Below are positions 27,651-35,369 of a DNA stretch of 38,682 nt, in pieces (positions within the stretch are counted from its first letter, which is position 1; every line of letters starts with the position of its first letter). A model generated the notes under the pieces. The model worked only from the letters and a program-made list of their open reading frames with translations. It was not told the origin of the DNA and ran no database searches. Both the position numbers and the translations under genes were made by a program. The stretch comes from Sphingobium sp. Its GTDB lineage: Bacteria; Pseudomonadota; Alphaproteobacteria; Sphingomonadales; Sphingomonadaceae. The stretch lies in the NCBI GenBank assembly GCA_023266635.1, contig JAHFPU010000004.1:1-38682 (forward strand), written 5' to 3'.

Positions 27651-28394
27651 TCAAGCCTGAAGTTCGTCGGCGCGCGGCAGGCGCAGCAATTGCGCCCCGC
27701 CGCTCACCTGCATGATTTCGCCGGTCGTGAAACAATCCGGCGCTGCAAGATAGGACACCGCTGCCGCCACTTCGTGCGGTTCGGTCAGCTTGCCCATAGC
27801 CGTCTCCCGGCTGTAAAGCTCCTGGAAGCTCCCTTTGCCAAGAAACACCTCGGTCATGGGCGTCCGTGAGAAACCTGGCGCCACGGCATTGACACGGATA
27901 CCCATAGGTCCAAATTCGAGGGCTGCGATCCGCACCACATGATCAAGCGCAGCTTTCGCTGCAGCATAGGCGGTCAAACCGAACCCCGGCACTTTCGCCA
28001 CGACGGAAGAGAACAGCACAATGCTGCCGCCACGCGGCATGATCGCGCCGAAATGCTTTAACAGCAGGACATTGGCTGTAACATGCATCGCAAGTTGCGG
28101 CTCGATCTCCTCCCGCGTGATTTTGAGTATGCGCCGACTCTGTGTCGTTCCCGCAGCATTCACCAGCACATCTACGGGCCCAACCTCACGCACCAGACTG
28201 GCGATCGAAGCCTCGTCCAGCAGATCGCAGGTAAAGGCCTGCACACTCAGATCAGCCGCCAGCGCATCCAGCCTAACCCGATTACGGCCCGCCAGAAACA
28301 CAGTGCAGCCATCAGCAACGAGACGCCGCGCAGTTGCTTCGCCAAGACCTCCTTCACTCGAGGCGCCGATGATCAGAGCGGTTCTTTCCACCAT
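27651..28394 (-). CDS. SDR family oxidoreductase
   Basis: MVERTALIIGASSEGGLGEATARRLVADGCTVFLAGRN, VNAAGTTQSRR, SSVVAKVPGFGLTAYAAAK. Confidence 0.92.
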   Translation of the reverse strand: MVERTALIIGASSEGGLGEATARRLVADGCTVFLAGRNRVRLDALAADLSVQAFTCDLLDEASIASLVREVGPVDVLVNAAGTTQSRRILKITREEIEPQLAMHVTANVLLLKHFGAIMPRGGSIVLFSSVVAKVPGFGLTAYAAAKAALDHVVRIAALEFGPMGIRVNAVAPGFSRTPMTEVFLGKGSFQELYSRETAMGKLTEPHEVAAAVSYLAAPDCFTTGEIMQVSGGAQLLRLPRADELQA

Positions 28395-28431
28395 GCATAT
28401 TCTTTGAACGAGCTTTTCGCCGATCGCAAGC

Positions 28432-28456
28432 AAGAAACAAGCATGAATGTTTTTTT
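28432..28456. promoter_or_regulatory. Class A palindrome, site A4
   Basis: AAGAAACA-AGCATGAA-TGTTTTTTT upstream of the SDR at 28394. Confidence 0.72.
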
Positions 28457-28526
28457 GTGGCGCAGCGCTTAAATATCCTTCGCAAACGCGGTAAAAAATT
28501 GCTCTCCCGCGCTTGACTTCCTTCAC

Positions 28527-28550
28527 AAAAAACAGTCATGTTTGTTTTTT
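28527..28550. promoter_or_regulatory. Class A palindrome, site A3
   Basis: AAAAAACA-GTCATGTT-TGTTTTTT upstream of TetR2. Confidence 0.75.
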
Positions 28551-28573
28551 AGCTGGTTTCGTATGGAGATAAT

Positions 28574-29242
28574 ATGGCTCTTGCCTCGGGGCGTTCAGCC
28601 TCTGCCCCGCGCAGTGCGAAAGCAGCGTCGGCAAACGGGCCGACTCAGCAATCGCTCAAAAGCGCCCAGACAAGAGCCCGCCTAATCGATGCAACGATTC
28701 GTTGCATAGTAAAATTTGGCTATGCGAATACTACAACGCCGCAAGTTGCAGCAGAGGCGGGTCTATCACGCGGCGCTATGCTCCATCACTTCGAAAATGG
28801 ATCGGCGCTGATCAAGGCAACCGTTGTCGAGTTGCACGAAAAGCGCCTTCGGGCGTTCCGGCGCGCGGCAGAGATCACCGAGCACGAACCGGCCACCATG
28901 GTGAACACTTATTGGCGCCAGCTGCAAAAGCCCGCCTTCGTCGCCTTCCACGAACTGGCGCTTGCCGCGCGCACCAATGCGGACCTGGCGCGCATCCTTC
29001 AGCCGTTGCAGCTTGAGTTCCGACAGAAGTTCAATTCGCAAGCGGTCCTGCTCTTCCCGGAATGGCAGGACGATCCCGTCAGTTTCGAATTGGCCATGAC
29101 GCTGTCGCAGACGATGATCGAAGGCATGGCGATTAACCTGCTGACCAGCGCTATCGATGAAAGCATGGTGGCTCCCATGCTGCATTTGCTCGAACAGCAG
29201 ATCAGGCTGATGAAACCATCGGCTCGGGATCAGTCCCGGTGA
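28574..29242 (+). CDS. TetR family transcriptional regulator (TetR2)
   Basis: TRARLIDATIRCIVKFGYANTTTPQVAAEAGLSRGAMLHHFENGSALIKATV (HTH). Confidence 0.93.
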   Translation: MALASGRSASAPRSAKAASANGPTQQSLKSAQTRARLIDATIRCIVKFGYANTTTPQVAAEAGLSRGAMLHHFENGSALIKATVVELHEKRLRAFRRAAEITEHEPATMVNTYWRQLQKPAFVAFHELALAARTNADLARILQPLQLEFRQKFNSQAVLLFPEWQDDPVSFELAMTLSQTMIEGMAINLLTSAIDESMVAPMLHLLEQQIRLMKPSARDQSR

Positions 29243-29961
29243 GTTACGCCCCAGCGAATGCCGCGTCGCAACAGTTCGTAGAATATGGGGTAGTTCCACG
29301 CGCAGCGCTGCGGGTGCGGCCAGAAATCGGCGACGGGGCGCAAGTCATAATGTCCCCGGCAATGGCCAAGCGTCAAATAGAGAATGCTGCCCTTTCCGAC
29401 CTTGCGCTCGTACAATACGGGCATCTCCGGCGCGTCCCACTCCGCCTCGCGGAATTCGTCGCAGCGCCCGGTAAAGCTGGTGTGCATCAGCACGTCGATC
29501 TCACCGGTGCGATGGGTAAGGTACAGTTCGTCCTCGACACGAAAATCACGCAGGCCCGTTGTCATCTCATGATCGCTGCGGGTCACGAAAACCTTGTACG
29601 GCGCAATTGGTGGGTGGCCCGCAAAGCGCGTGCCGAGCAGGCCGGTGAATTCCGGAGCCGCGTCCGGCGTATCGACGATGCCGTCATCGCCAAACCGCAA
29701 AATCGCATTGGTGCCATGCAGGGCGAGCCAACGACCACCCTGTTCCAGCCAACCCTTTAGGACTTCGGTCTGCGGCGGGGTCGGGATGAGATCACAGGTG
29801 TAAGTTATCAACAAATCGGCCGCCGCGATGCTGCCGGTATCGGCATAGTCCGAGGAGACGGAGGTACGGATTTCAGGATGTTCACTCAGCAATTTGAGCA
29901 GTTCGAGCCGCGCGAAATCGATGTCGTGGAACTTGCCTGCCGCAACCAGATGCGTCTTCAT
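29230..29961 (-). CDS. ThuA-like domain protein (second copy)
   Basis: MKTHLVAAGKFHDIDFARLELLKLLSEHPEIRTSVSSDYAD...LKGWLEQGGRWLALHGTNAILRF...HPPIAPYKVFVTRSDHEMTTGLRDFRVEDELYL...GSILYLTLGHCRGHYD. Confidence 0.85.
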   Translation of the reverse strand: MKTHLVAAGKFHDIDFARLELLKLLSEHPEIRTSVSSDYADTGSIAAADLLITYTCDLIPTPPQTEVLKGWLEQGGRWLALHGTNAILRFGDDGIVDTPDAAPEFTGLLGTRFAGHPPIAPYKVFVTRSDHEMTTGLRDFRVEDELYLTHRTGEIDVLMHTSFTGRCDEFREAEWDAPEMPVLYERKVGKGSILYLTLGHCRGHYDLRPVADFWPHPQRCAWNYPIFYELLRRGIRWGVTHRD

Positions 29962-30035
29962 GATCATCCCTCTCTCGCATGTGTACGCGCGAGGGTAAGC
30001 GGGCGCTTTGCTTTGGCAAGTGGGGAGCATAGCGC

Positions 30036-31250
30036 ATGAGCGGTCGGGGACAAGGTCCGCTGGCGGGCGTGCGGGTGCTCGATCTGACGAGCGTTCTTAT
30101 GGGTCCTTATGCGACCCAGATCTTTGCCGATCTCGGCGCGGACGTCATCAAGGTGGAAAGCCCGGATGGCGACACGACACGCTATCTGCCGCCTGGCAAC
30201 GACCCGGCGCGGGGCGGCATGTTCATGAACGTCAACCGGGGCAAGCGCAGCATCGTCCTGGACCTCAAGCAGCCTGCAGCGCGCGAGGCCTTGCTGAAAC
30301 TGGCAGAAACCGCCGACGTGTTCATCCATTCGATGCGCGCGCAGGCCATCGGGCGGCTGGGGCTCGACTATCCGGCGCTGCAGGCGGCCAATCCGCGCAT
30401 TCTCTACGCCAATCTTTACGGTTTCGCGCGATCTGGCCCCTATCGCGACTATCCGGCCTATGACGATATTGTGCAGGCGGCATCGGGAATCGTCGATCTG
30501 CAGGCCCGCCTGTCAAAGGGCGAGCCGACCTATCTGGCCACGGTCGTCGCGGACAAGGTCGCGGGTCTTACCGGCGCCTATGCGGTGATGGCGGCGCTCT
30601 ACGCTCGCGAACGCACCGGCCTTGGTCAGGAGATCGAGGTTCCGATGTTCGAGACCCTCGTTTCCTTCGCCACGGTGGAGCATTTGTGCGGATCCCTGTT
30701 CGTGCCCCCGCTCGGGCCGCCGGAATATCCGCGCGCCACATCAGAGGCGCGGCGTCCCTACAAGACGGCGGACGGCTATATCGGCGTCATGATCTACAAC
30801 GACAAGCATTGGCGGTCCTTCTTCCACGCGATCGACGATCCGGAATGGTCGAAGGACCCGATGTTCGCCTCCATGCGCACACGCACTCAGAATATCGGGA
30901 CAGTGCTCGCCAAAGTGGCAGAGGTCATGGAACAACGGACCACCGATGAATGGATGGTCCTGCTGCGAGATGCGCAGATTCCCGCAATGGCGATCGCCAG
31001 TCTGACCGACCTGCTGCATGACCCGCATCTGGTGGAAACGGGATTCTGGCAGGAGCGCGAAACCGACGAAGGTACGCTGCGCTTCCCCGGCATTCCCACG
31101 AGCTTTTCGGCCACGCCCGGCGCGATCGGAGAGCCAGGGCCTGCGCTGGGCGCAGACAGCCGCGCTATCCTCGACGAAGCAGGTTTCGATAGCGATGCGA
31201 TCGACGCCCTTATCGGCAGCGGCGCGGTACGGCTGGCCGAACCGGCCTGA
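30036..31250 (+). CDS. CoA transferase, CaiB/BaiF (family III)
   Basis: LAGVRVLDLTSVLMGPYATQIFADLGADVIKVESPDGDTTR, NRGKRSIVLDLKQP, YDDIVQAASG. Confidence 0.95.
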   Translation: MSGRGQGPLAGVRVLDLTSVLMGPYATQIFADLGADVIKVESPDGDTTRYLPPGNDPARGGMFMNVNRGKRSIVLDLKQPAAREALLKLAETADVFIHSMRAQAIGRLGLDYPALQAANPRILYANLYGFARSGPYRDYPAYDDIVQAASGIVDLQARLSKGEPTYLATVVADKVAGLTGAYAVMAALYARERTGLGQEIEVPMFETLVSFATVEHLCGSLFVPPLGPPEYPRATSEARRPYKTADGYIGVMIYNDKHWRSFFHAIDDPEWSKDPMFASMRTRTQNIGTVLAKVAEVMEQRTTDEWMVLLRDAQIPAMAIASLTDLLHDPHLVETGFWQERETDEGTLRFPGIPTSFSATPGAIGEPGPALGADSRAILDEAGFDSDAIDALIGSGAVRLAEPA

Positions 31251-31261
31251 AGGAGAGCGCA

Positions 31262-31642
31262 ATGGATGGAGTGACGGGCGGGCCGGAAGCGCAATGGCGC
31301 GCGGCCCTAGCGGACGGCAAATTCCTGCTGCAGCGGGCGGTGTCCAGCGGGACGGTATTCTTTCCCCCGCGCGTTATGGAGCCGGGCACGGGCGACACGG
31401 ATCTGGAATGGATTGAGGCGACGGGCCTTGGCATCATCTACTCCCTGACATGGGTGTCACAGAAGCCCCCTGCCCCGCCCTATAATGTGGCGGTCGTCCG
31501 TCTCGACGAGGGCGCACAATTGATGAGCAGGGTCGAAGGCGTCACGCCGGAAACCCTCCGCATCGGTCAGCGCGTCCGCGCAAAGATCGCGACGCAGGAT
31601 GATGGTGCCGCCATACTTCTTTTCGAACCGGCGGGTCACTGA
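31262..31642 (+). CDS. DUF35 OB-fold domain protein
   Basis: 126 aa immediately upstream of a thiolase; FLLQRAVSSGTVFFPPRVMEPGTGDTDLEWIEATGLGIIYSLTWV...YNVAVVRLDEGAQLMSRVEG. Confidence 0.85.
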   Translation: MDGVTGGPEAQWRAALADGKFLLQRAVSSGTVFFPPRVMEPGTGDTDLEWIEATGLGIIYSLTWVSQKPPAPPYNVAVVRLDEGAQLMSRVEGVTPETLRIGQRVRAKIATQDDGAAILLFEPAGH

Positions 31643-31643
31643 C

Positions 31644-32795
31644 ATGGGCGGAAGCTTTCCCCGCGGTAAATGCGCTATCGCCGGCCTCGCGACCTTTGGC
31701 GTCGGCGAAGCGCCGGGCTTTACGTCGATGGAATTGACCGCGCGCGCCGCCTCGCTCGCCGTGGAGGAGGCCGGCCTGCGCATCGACGCCATCGACGCAC
31801 TGTTCATCTGCCAGCCCGACGATTTCTTCGCCGGCCTGAGCTTTGCCGAATATCTCGGCCTCAGCCCGCGTTTTACGGACAATAATCGCACTGGCGGATC
31901 GGCGTTCATGAGCCACATGATCACTGCGATCATGATGCTGGAGGCCGGCTATATCGATACCGCCCTGATCGCCTACGGATCGAACCAGCGCACCAATGGC
32001 GGGAAGCTGGCAACGTCGATCAAGACCAACGCCTGGGATGCGCCCTACAAGCCGTTATTCCCTTTGTCCTCCTATGCGCTGGCTGCCGCGCGCCACATGC
32101 ATGAGTTCGGTACGACGCGGGAACAACTGGCGGAGGTCGCCGTCGCTGCGCGCCAATGGGCCAACACGAATCCTGAAGCCTTCGCCAAGGGGCCACTCAG
32201 CATTGAGGACTGCCTTGCCTCGCGGATCATCAGTTCGCCTATCTCCGTGCGAGACTGCTGCCTTGTGACCGACGGGGCGGCCGCCATTGTCCTGACCCGG
32301 ACGGATCGCGCGCGCGACATGCCCAAGACCCCGGTTCCGGTTCTGGGCGCGGCGGCGGCGACATGGTGGAATTCGATCGCGCAGGCGACGGACATGACCA
32401 CCACGGCCGCGGCGGAATCCGGCCCTCGCGCCTACAATGCAGCGTGTGTGGGTCCGTCCGATATTCAGAGCGTCCAGCTTTATGACGCGTTCACGATCAA
32501 CACGATCCTCTTCCTTGAGGATCTGGGTTTCTGCCCGAAAGGCGAAGGCGGCCGGTTCGTCTCCGGCGGGACCATTGCGCCGGGTGGATCGCTGCCCGTC
32601 AATACCAATGGTGGCGGCCTGTCCTATTGCCACCCCGGCATGTACGGACTGTTCGCGATCATAGAGGCGGCGCGGCAAATCCGGGGCGAGGCGGCAAACC
32701 AGCAAGGTACGGTGGATGTCGCCCTTGCCCATGGCAATGGTGGCACCCTCTCCAGTCAGGCGACCGTTATCCTGGGGAGCACCGCTACTCTGTGA
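31644..32795 (+). CDS. SCP2-type thiolase-fold protein (Ltp2-like candidate)
   Basis: GKCAIAGLATFGVGEAPGFTSMELTARAASLAVEEAGLRIDAIDALF, VQLYDAFTINTILFLEDLGFCPKGEGG, LPVNTNGGGLSYCHPGMYG. ATG 31644 follows the DUF35 stop by 1 nt. Confidence 0.9.
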   Translation: MGGSFPRGKCAIAGLATFGVGEAPGFTSMELTARAASLAVEEAGLRIDAIDALFICQPDDFFAGLSFAEYLGLSPRFTDNNRTGGSAFMSHMITAIMMLEAGYIDTALIAYGSNQRTNGGKLATSIKTNAWDAPYKPLFPLSSYALAAARHMHEFGTTREQLAEVAVAARQWANTNPEAFAKGPLSIEDCLASRIISSPISVRDCCLVTDGAAAIVLTRTDRARDMPKTPVPVLGAAAATWWNSIAQATDMTTTAAAESGPRAYNAACVGPSDIQSVQLYDAFTINTILFLEDLGFCPKGEGGRFVSGGTIAPGGSLPVNTNGGGLSYCHPGMYGLFAIIEAARQIRGEAANQQGTVDVALAHGNGGTLSSQATVILGSTATL

Positions 32796-32798
32796 TCG

Positions 32799-33554
32799 TC
32801 AGGTCATGTAGAATCCCCCGTTGATATCCAACACCGTACCGGTCACGAACCCAGCGCCCTCCGACACAAGATATTCGACGCCGGTGGCGATGTCGGCGGC
32901 TTCGCCGAACCGCCCGACCGGTAACTGGTTCAAATAGGTGTCGGTGTCGCCGAAGCTGCGGCTTTGCTCCGTATCGATCCGTCCGGGCGCGATGCAGTTG
33001 GCCGTTATGCCATGTGCGCCCACCTGCCCGGCCAGCACACGCGTGAAGCCGATCAATCCCGCCTTGGTCGCGGCATAATGTGCGCCCGACAACAGCGATC
33101 GCATCCGTCCGCCCTGCGACGAGAAATTGACGATCCGACCCCACTTCCCTGCTTTCATCAGAGGGAGCGCATGACGGCACATGGAGAAGGTCCCGGTCAG
33201 GTTCACCGCCAACACCCTGTCCCATTCCTCTAGGGGCACATCCTCGACCAGTTGCGAATAGCCGCCATGGCTAGGGCTTATTCCGGCATTGTTGATTAGA
33301 ATATCCAGCCGGCCGAAGCGCTTTTCAACATCAGAAATCGCGTCCCGGGCGGATGCGTCCGAAGCCACATCGCATTCCAGAGACGATACCGAATAGCCTT
33401 TATCGCCGAATGCTTCCGCAGCCGCCGCGAGCGATGCAGCGTCCCGGTCCAGCAACACGACATGATGACCGAGCATTCCAAGGCGATCCGCCACGCCAAA
33501 ACCAATGCCTTGGGCAGCGCCCGTCACCAACGCTACGCGGCGATCCTTCATCAT
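32799..33554 (-). CDS. SDR family oxidoreductase
   Basis: VALVTGAAQGIGFGVADRLG, INNAGISPSHGG, YAATK; AGGAGAGAAT before ATG. Confidence 0.93.
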   Translation of the reverse strand: MMKDRRVALVTGAAQGIGFGVADRLGMLGHHVVLLDRDAASLAAAAEAFGDKGYSVSSLECDVASDASARDAISDVEKRFGRLDILINNAGISPSHGGYSQLVEDVPLEEWDRVLAVNLTGTFSMCRHALPLMKAGKWGRIVNFSSQGGRMRSLLSGAHYAATKAGLIGFTRVLAGQVGAHGITANCIAPGRIDTEQSRSFGDTDTYLNQLPVGRFGEAADIATGVEYLVSEGAGFVTGTVLDINGGFYMT

Positions 33555-33656
33555 ATTCTCTCCTGATCCGATGCCAGCTTGGCATCCTGACCCAAAAACT
33601 AGAGTCGATTATTTTTCAGTCAATCGCCTTATTTATGAACCATGGAACGTCACAAA

Positions 33657-33680
33657 TAAAGACATTCTTGTTTGTTTTTT
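33657..33680. promoter_or_regulatory. Class A palindrome, site A5
   Basis: TAAAGACA-TTCTTGTT-TGTTTTTT between divergent SDR genes. Confidence 0.75.
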
Positions 33681-33768
33681 TATTTGGCCTTGCTACTCCT
33701 GTTCCGACAGAGAAGAAGGTGCGGATTCGCGGGCAATCGCGATTATCGCCCATGAGAGGACGAGCGTT

Positions 33769-34674
33769 ATGACGGCACCCAAGATCTTCCGGCCGGACCT
33801 GAACGATCCGACCAGGCCCAAGCGCGGGCTGACGGAACAGGATCTTGCAACCAAGGACACGGTATATCGGCCGGACCTGCTTGCCGGGCAGACGATTCTG
33901 ATCACCGGCGGCGGTAGCGGGATGGGCAAGGCCGCAGCTTTCCTGGCAGCGCGCCTGGGTGCGAATGTCGCCATCTGCGGCCGCAACGTCGAGAAGTTGG
34001 AAAATACGCGCGACGTGATCGCGAAGGAAACCGGCGTCGAGATTTTTACCCAATCGATGACCATCCGCGAGCCGGAAGCCGTCGAGGAACTGATCGGCGC
34101 GGTGCATGACAAGTTCGGTGGTATCGATACTGTCGTCAACAATGCCGGCGGCCAATTCCCGCAGGACGCCATCGATTTTACCCGCAAGGGCTGGCTGGCC
34201 GTCATCGACACCAACCTCAACGGCACATGGTGGATGATGCAGGAAGCCGCCAAGCGCTGGCGCGCGGATGGCAAGCCGGGGAACATCATCAACATCGTCG
34301 CTAATGTGGAGCGCGGCATGCCCCATGCCGCGCATACCTGTGCGGCGCGAGCGGGTGTCATCTACCTGTCTAAGACGCTGGCGACCGAGTGGGCGCCGTT
34401 CAAGATCCGAGTCAATTGCATCGGCCCGGGCGTGATCGAGACGGAAGGCTTCGCCATGTATCCGGAGGAAGCACTTAAGCGCTTCCACCAGGCAAACCCG
34501 ATGAAAATACGCGGAGACGCATGGGACGTGGCGGAAGCCATCGCCTATCTGGCGTCGCCGGCGGCCCGCTTCATCAATGGCGACCTGATGATCCTGGACG
34601 GCGGACAGGCGCAATGGGGCGTCGTCTGGCCCGGTGGCATGCCCGACTATTTCAACGAAAACGGCGCGGCCTAG
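33769..34674 (+). CDS. SDR family oxidoreductase, 2,4-dienoyl-CoA reductase/PECR-like
   Basis: TILITGGGSGMGKAAAFLAARLGANVAICGRN, VNNAGGQFPQ, HTCAARAGVIYLSKTLATEWAPFKIRVNCIGPG. Start ATG 33769, not 33505. Confidence 0.9.
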   Translation: MTAPKIFRPDLNDPTRPKRGLTEQDLATKDTVYRPDLLAGQTILITGGGSGMGKAAAFLAARLGANVAICGRNVEKLENTRDVIAKETGVEIFTQSMTIREPEAVEELIGAVHDKFGGIDTVVNNAGGQFPQDAIDFTRKGWLAVIDTNLNGTWWMMQEAAKRWRADGKPGNIINIVANVERGMPHAAHTCAARAGVIYLSKTLATEWAPFKIRVNCIGPGVIETEGFAMYPEEALKRFHQANPMKIRGDAWDVAEAIAYLASPAARFINGDLMILDGGQAQWGVVWPGGMPDYFNENGAA

Positions 34675-34700
34675 CTGCTGCGCCAACTTCACCCTGCCGA

Positions 34701-35171
34701 TCAGGCGGGCTGACGGACGCCCATATAGGGAAAGGGGTGATCCGCCGCGATCACCTCAAGCAATTCGACGACATTGCCGTCGCAATCGCGGCCATAGGTC
34801 GCCAACATCGTCCCGCCGCCGCCCGGCTCGCAATGGAACTCCATGCCGAGCGCCGAAAGCCGCTCATATTCCGCCCAGACATCGTCGACATAGAGGCAGA
34901 TGTGGATCAGTCCGGGATCACACATCCTGCGCTCGAAACGCTCACCCTTCGGTTCAAGATACTGGAAAACCTCAATATAAAATCCCGATAGCCGGATCAT
35001 GGCGTAGCGCGCAGCGGAGCCGGGCAATTGCACCATCCGGCCGACGCGCGCATTGTCGCTTTCCCACCCACCGTCGGCAACGCGCTCAAATCCGTACCAT
35101 CGCGCATAGTGATCGACGAACCGGTCGAGGTCCGGCGTCGATATCGCCACATGGTGCATACCCAGGATCAT
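34701..35171 (-). CDS. VOC (glyoxalase/bleomycin resistance) superfamily protein
   Basis: MILGMHHVAISTPDLDRFVDHYARWYGFERV...LIHICLYVDDVWAEYERLSALGMEF. Confidence 0.88.
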   Translation of the reverse strand: MILGMHHVAISTPDLDRFVDHYARWYGFERVADGGWESDNARVGRMVQLPGSAARYAMIRLSGFYIEVFQYLEPKGERFERRMCDPGLIHICLYVDDVWAEYERLSALGMEFHCEPGGGGTMLATYGRDCDGNVVELLEVIAADHPFPYMGVRQPA

Positions 35172-35234
35172 TTTTCTCTCTCCACCGGCTCAGGCCTTTT
35201 CTGACGCCCTTTGTCCCGCATTTTCCATTCAATA

Positions 35235-35259
35235 ACAAAACAAACTTGACTGTTTTTTT
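35235..35259. promoter_or_regulatory. Class A palindrome, site A6
   Basis: ACAAAACA-AACTTGAC-TGTTTTTTT between VOC and flavoprotein genes. Confidence 0.7.
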
Positions 35260-35291
35260 CAACCCTCCTCTGGTGTGGATATTGGAGAGAG

Positions 35292-35369
35292 ATGACCGGC
35301 GATTCCGCAAAGGATGCGCGCCATCTCGTAATGCAGGATGAGGCGATGCAGAAAAGCACCACGGCATGA
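35292..35369 (+). CDS. 25-aa leader-type small ORF coupled to the flavoprotein gene
   Basis: GGAGAGAG then ATG...; MTGDSAKDARHLVMQDEAMQKSTTA*, TGA overlaps the next ATG (ATGA). Confidence 0.5.
   Translation: MTGDSAKDARHLVMQDEAMQKSTTA

Noticed and set aside
33616-34692. 358-aa minus-strand ORF opposite the SDR at 33769
   Set aside because: Low-complexity shadow frame that would also run through the class A operator region.
34701-35171. VOC protein as an extradiol ring-cleavage dioxygenase
   Set aside because: At 156 aa with a single glyoxalase-type module it is smaller than typical two-domain extradiol enzymes; kept as a generic VOC protein.
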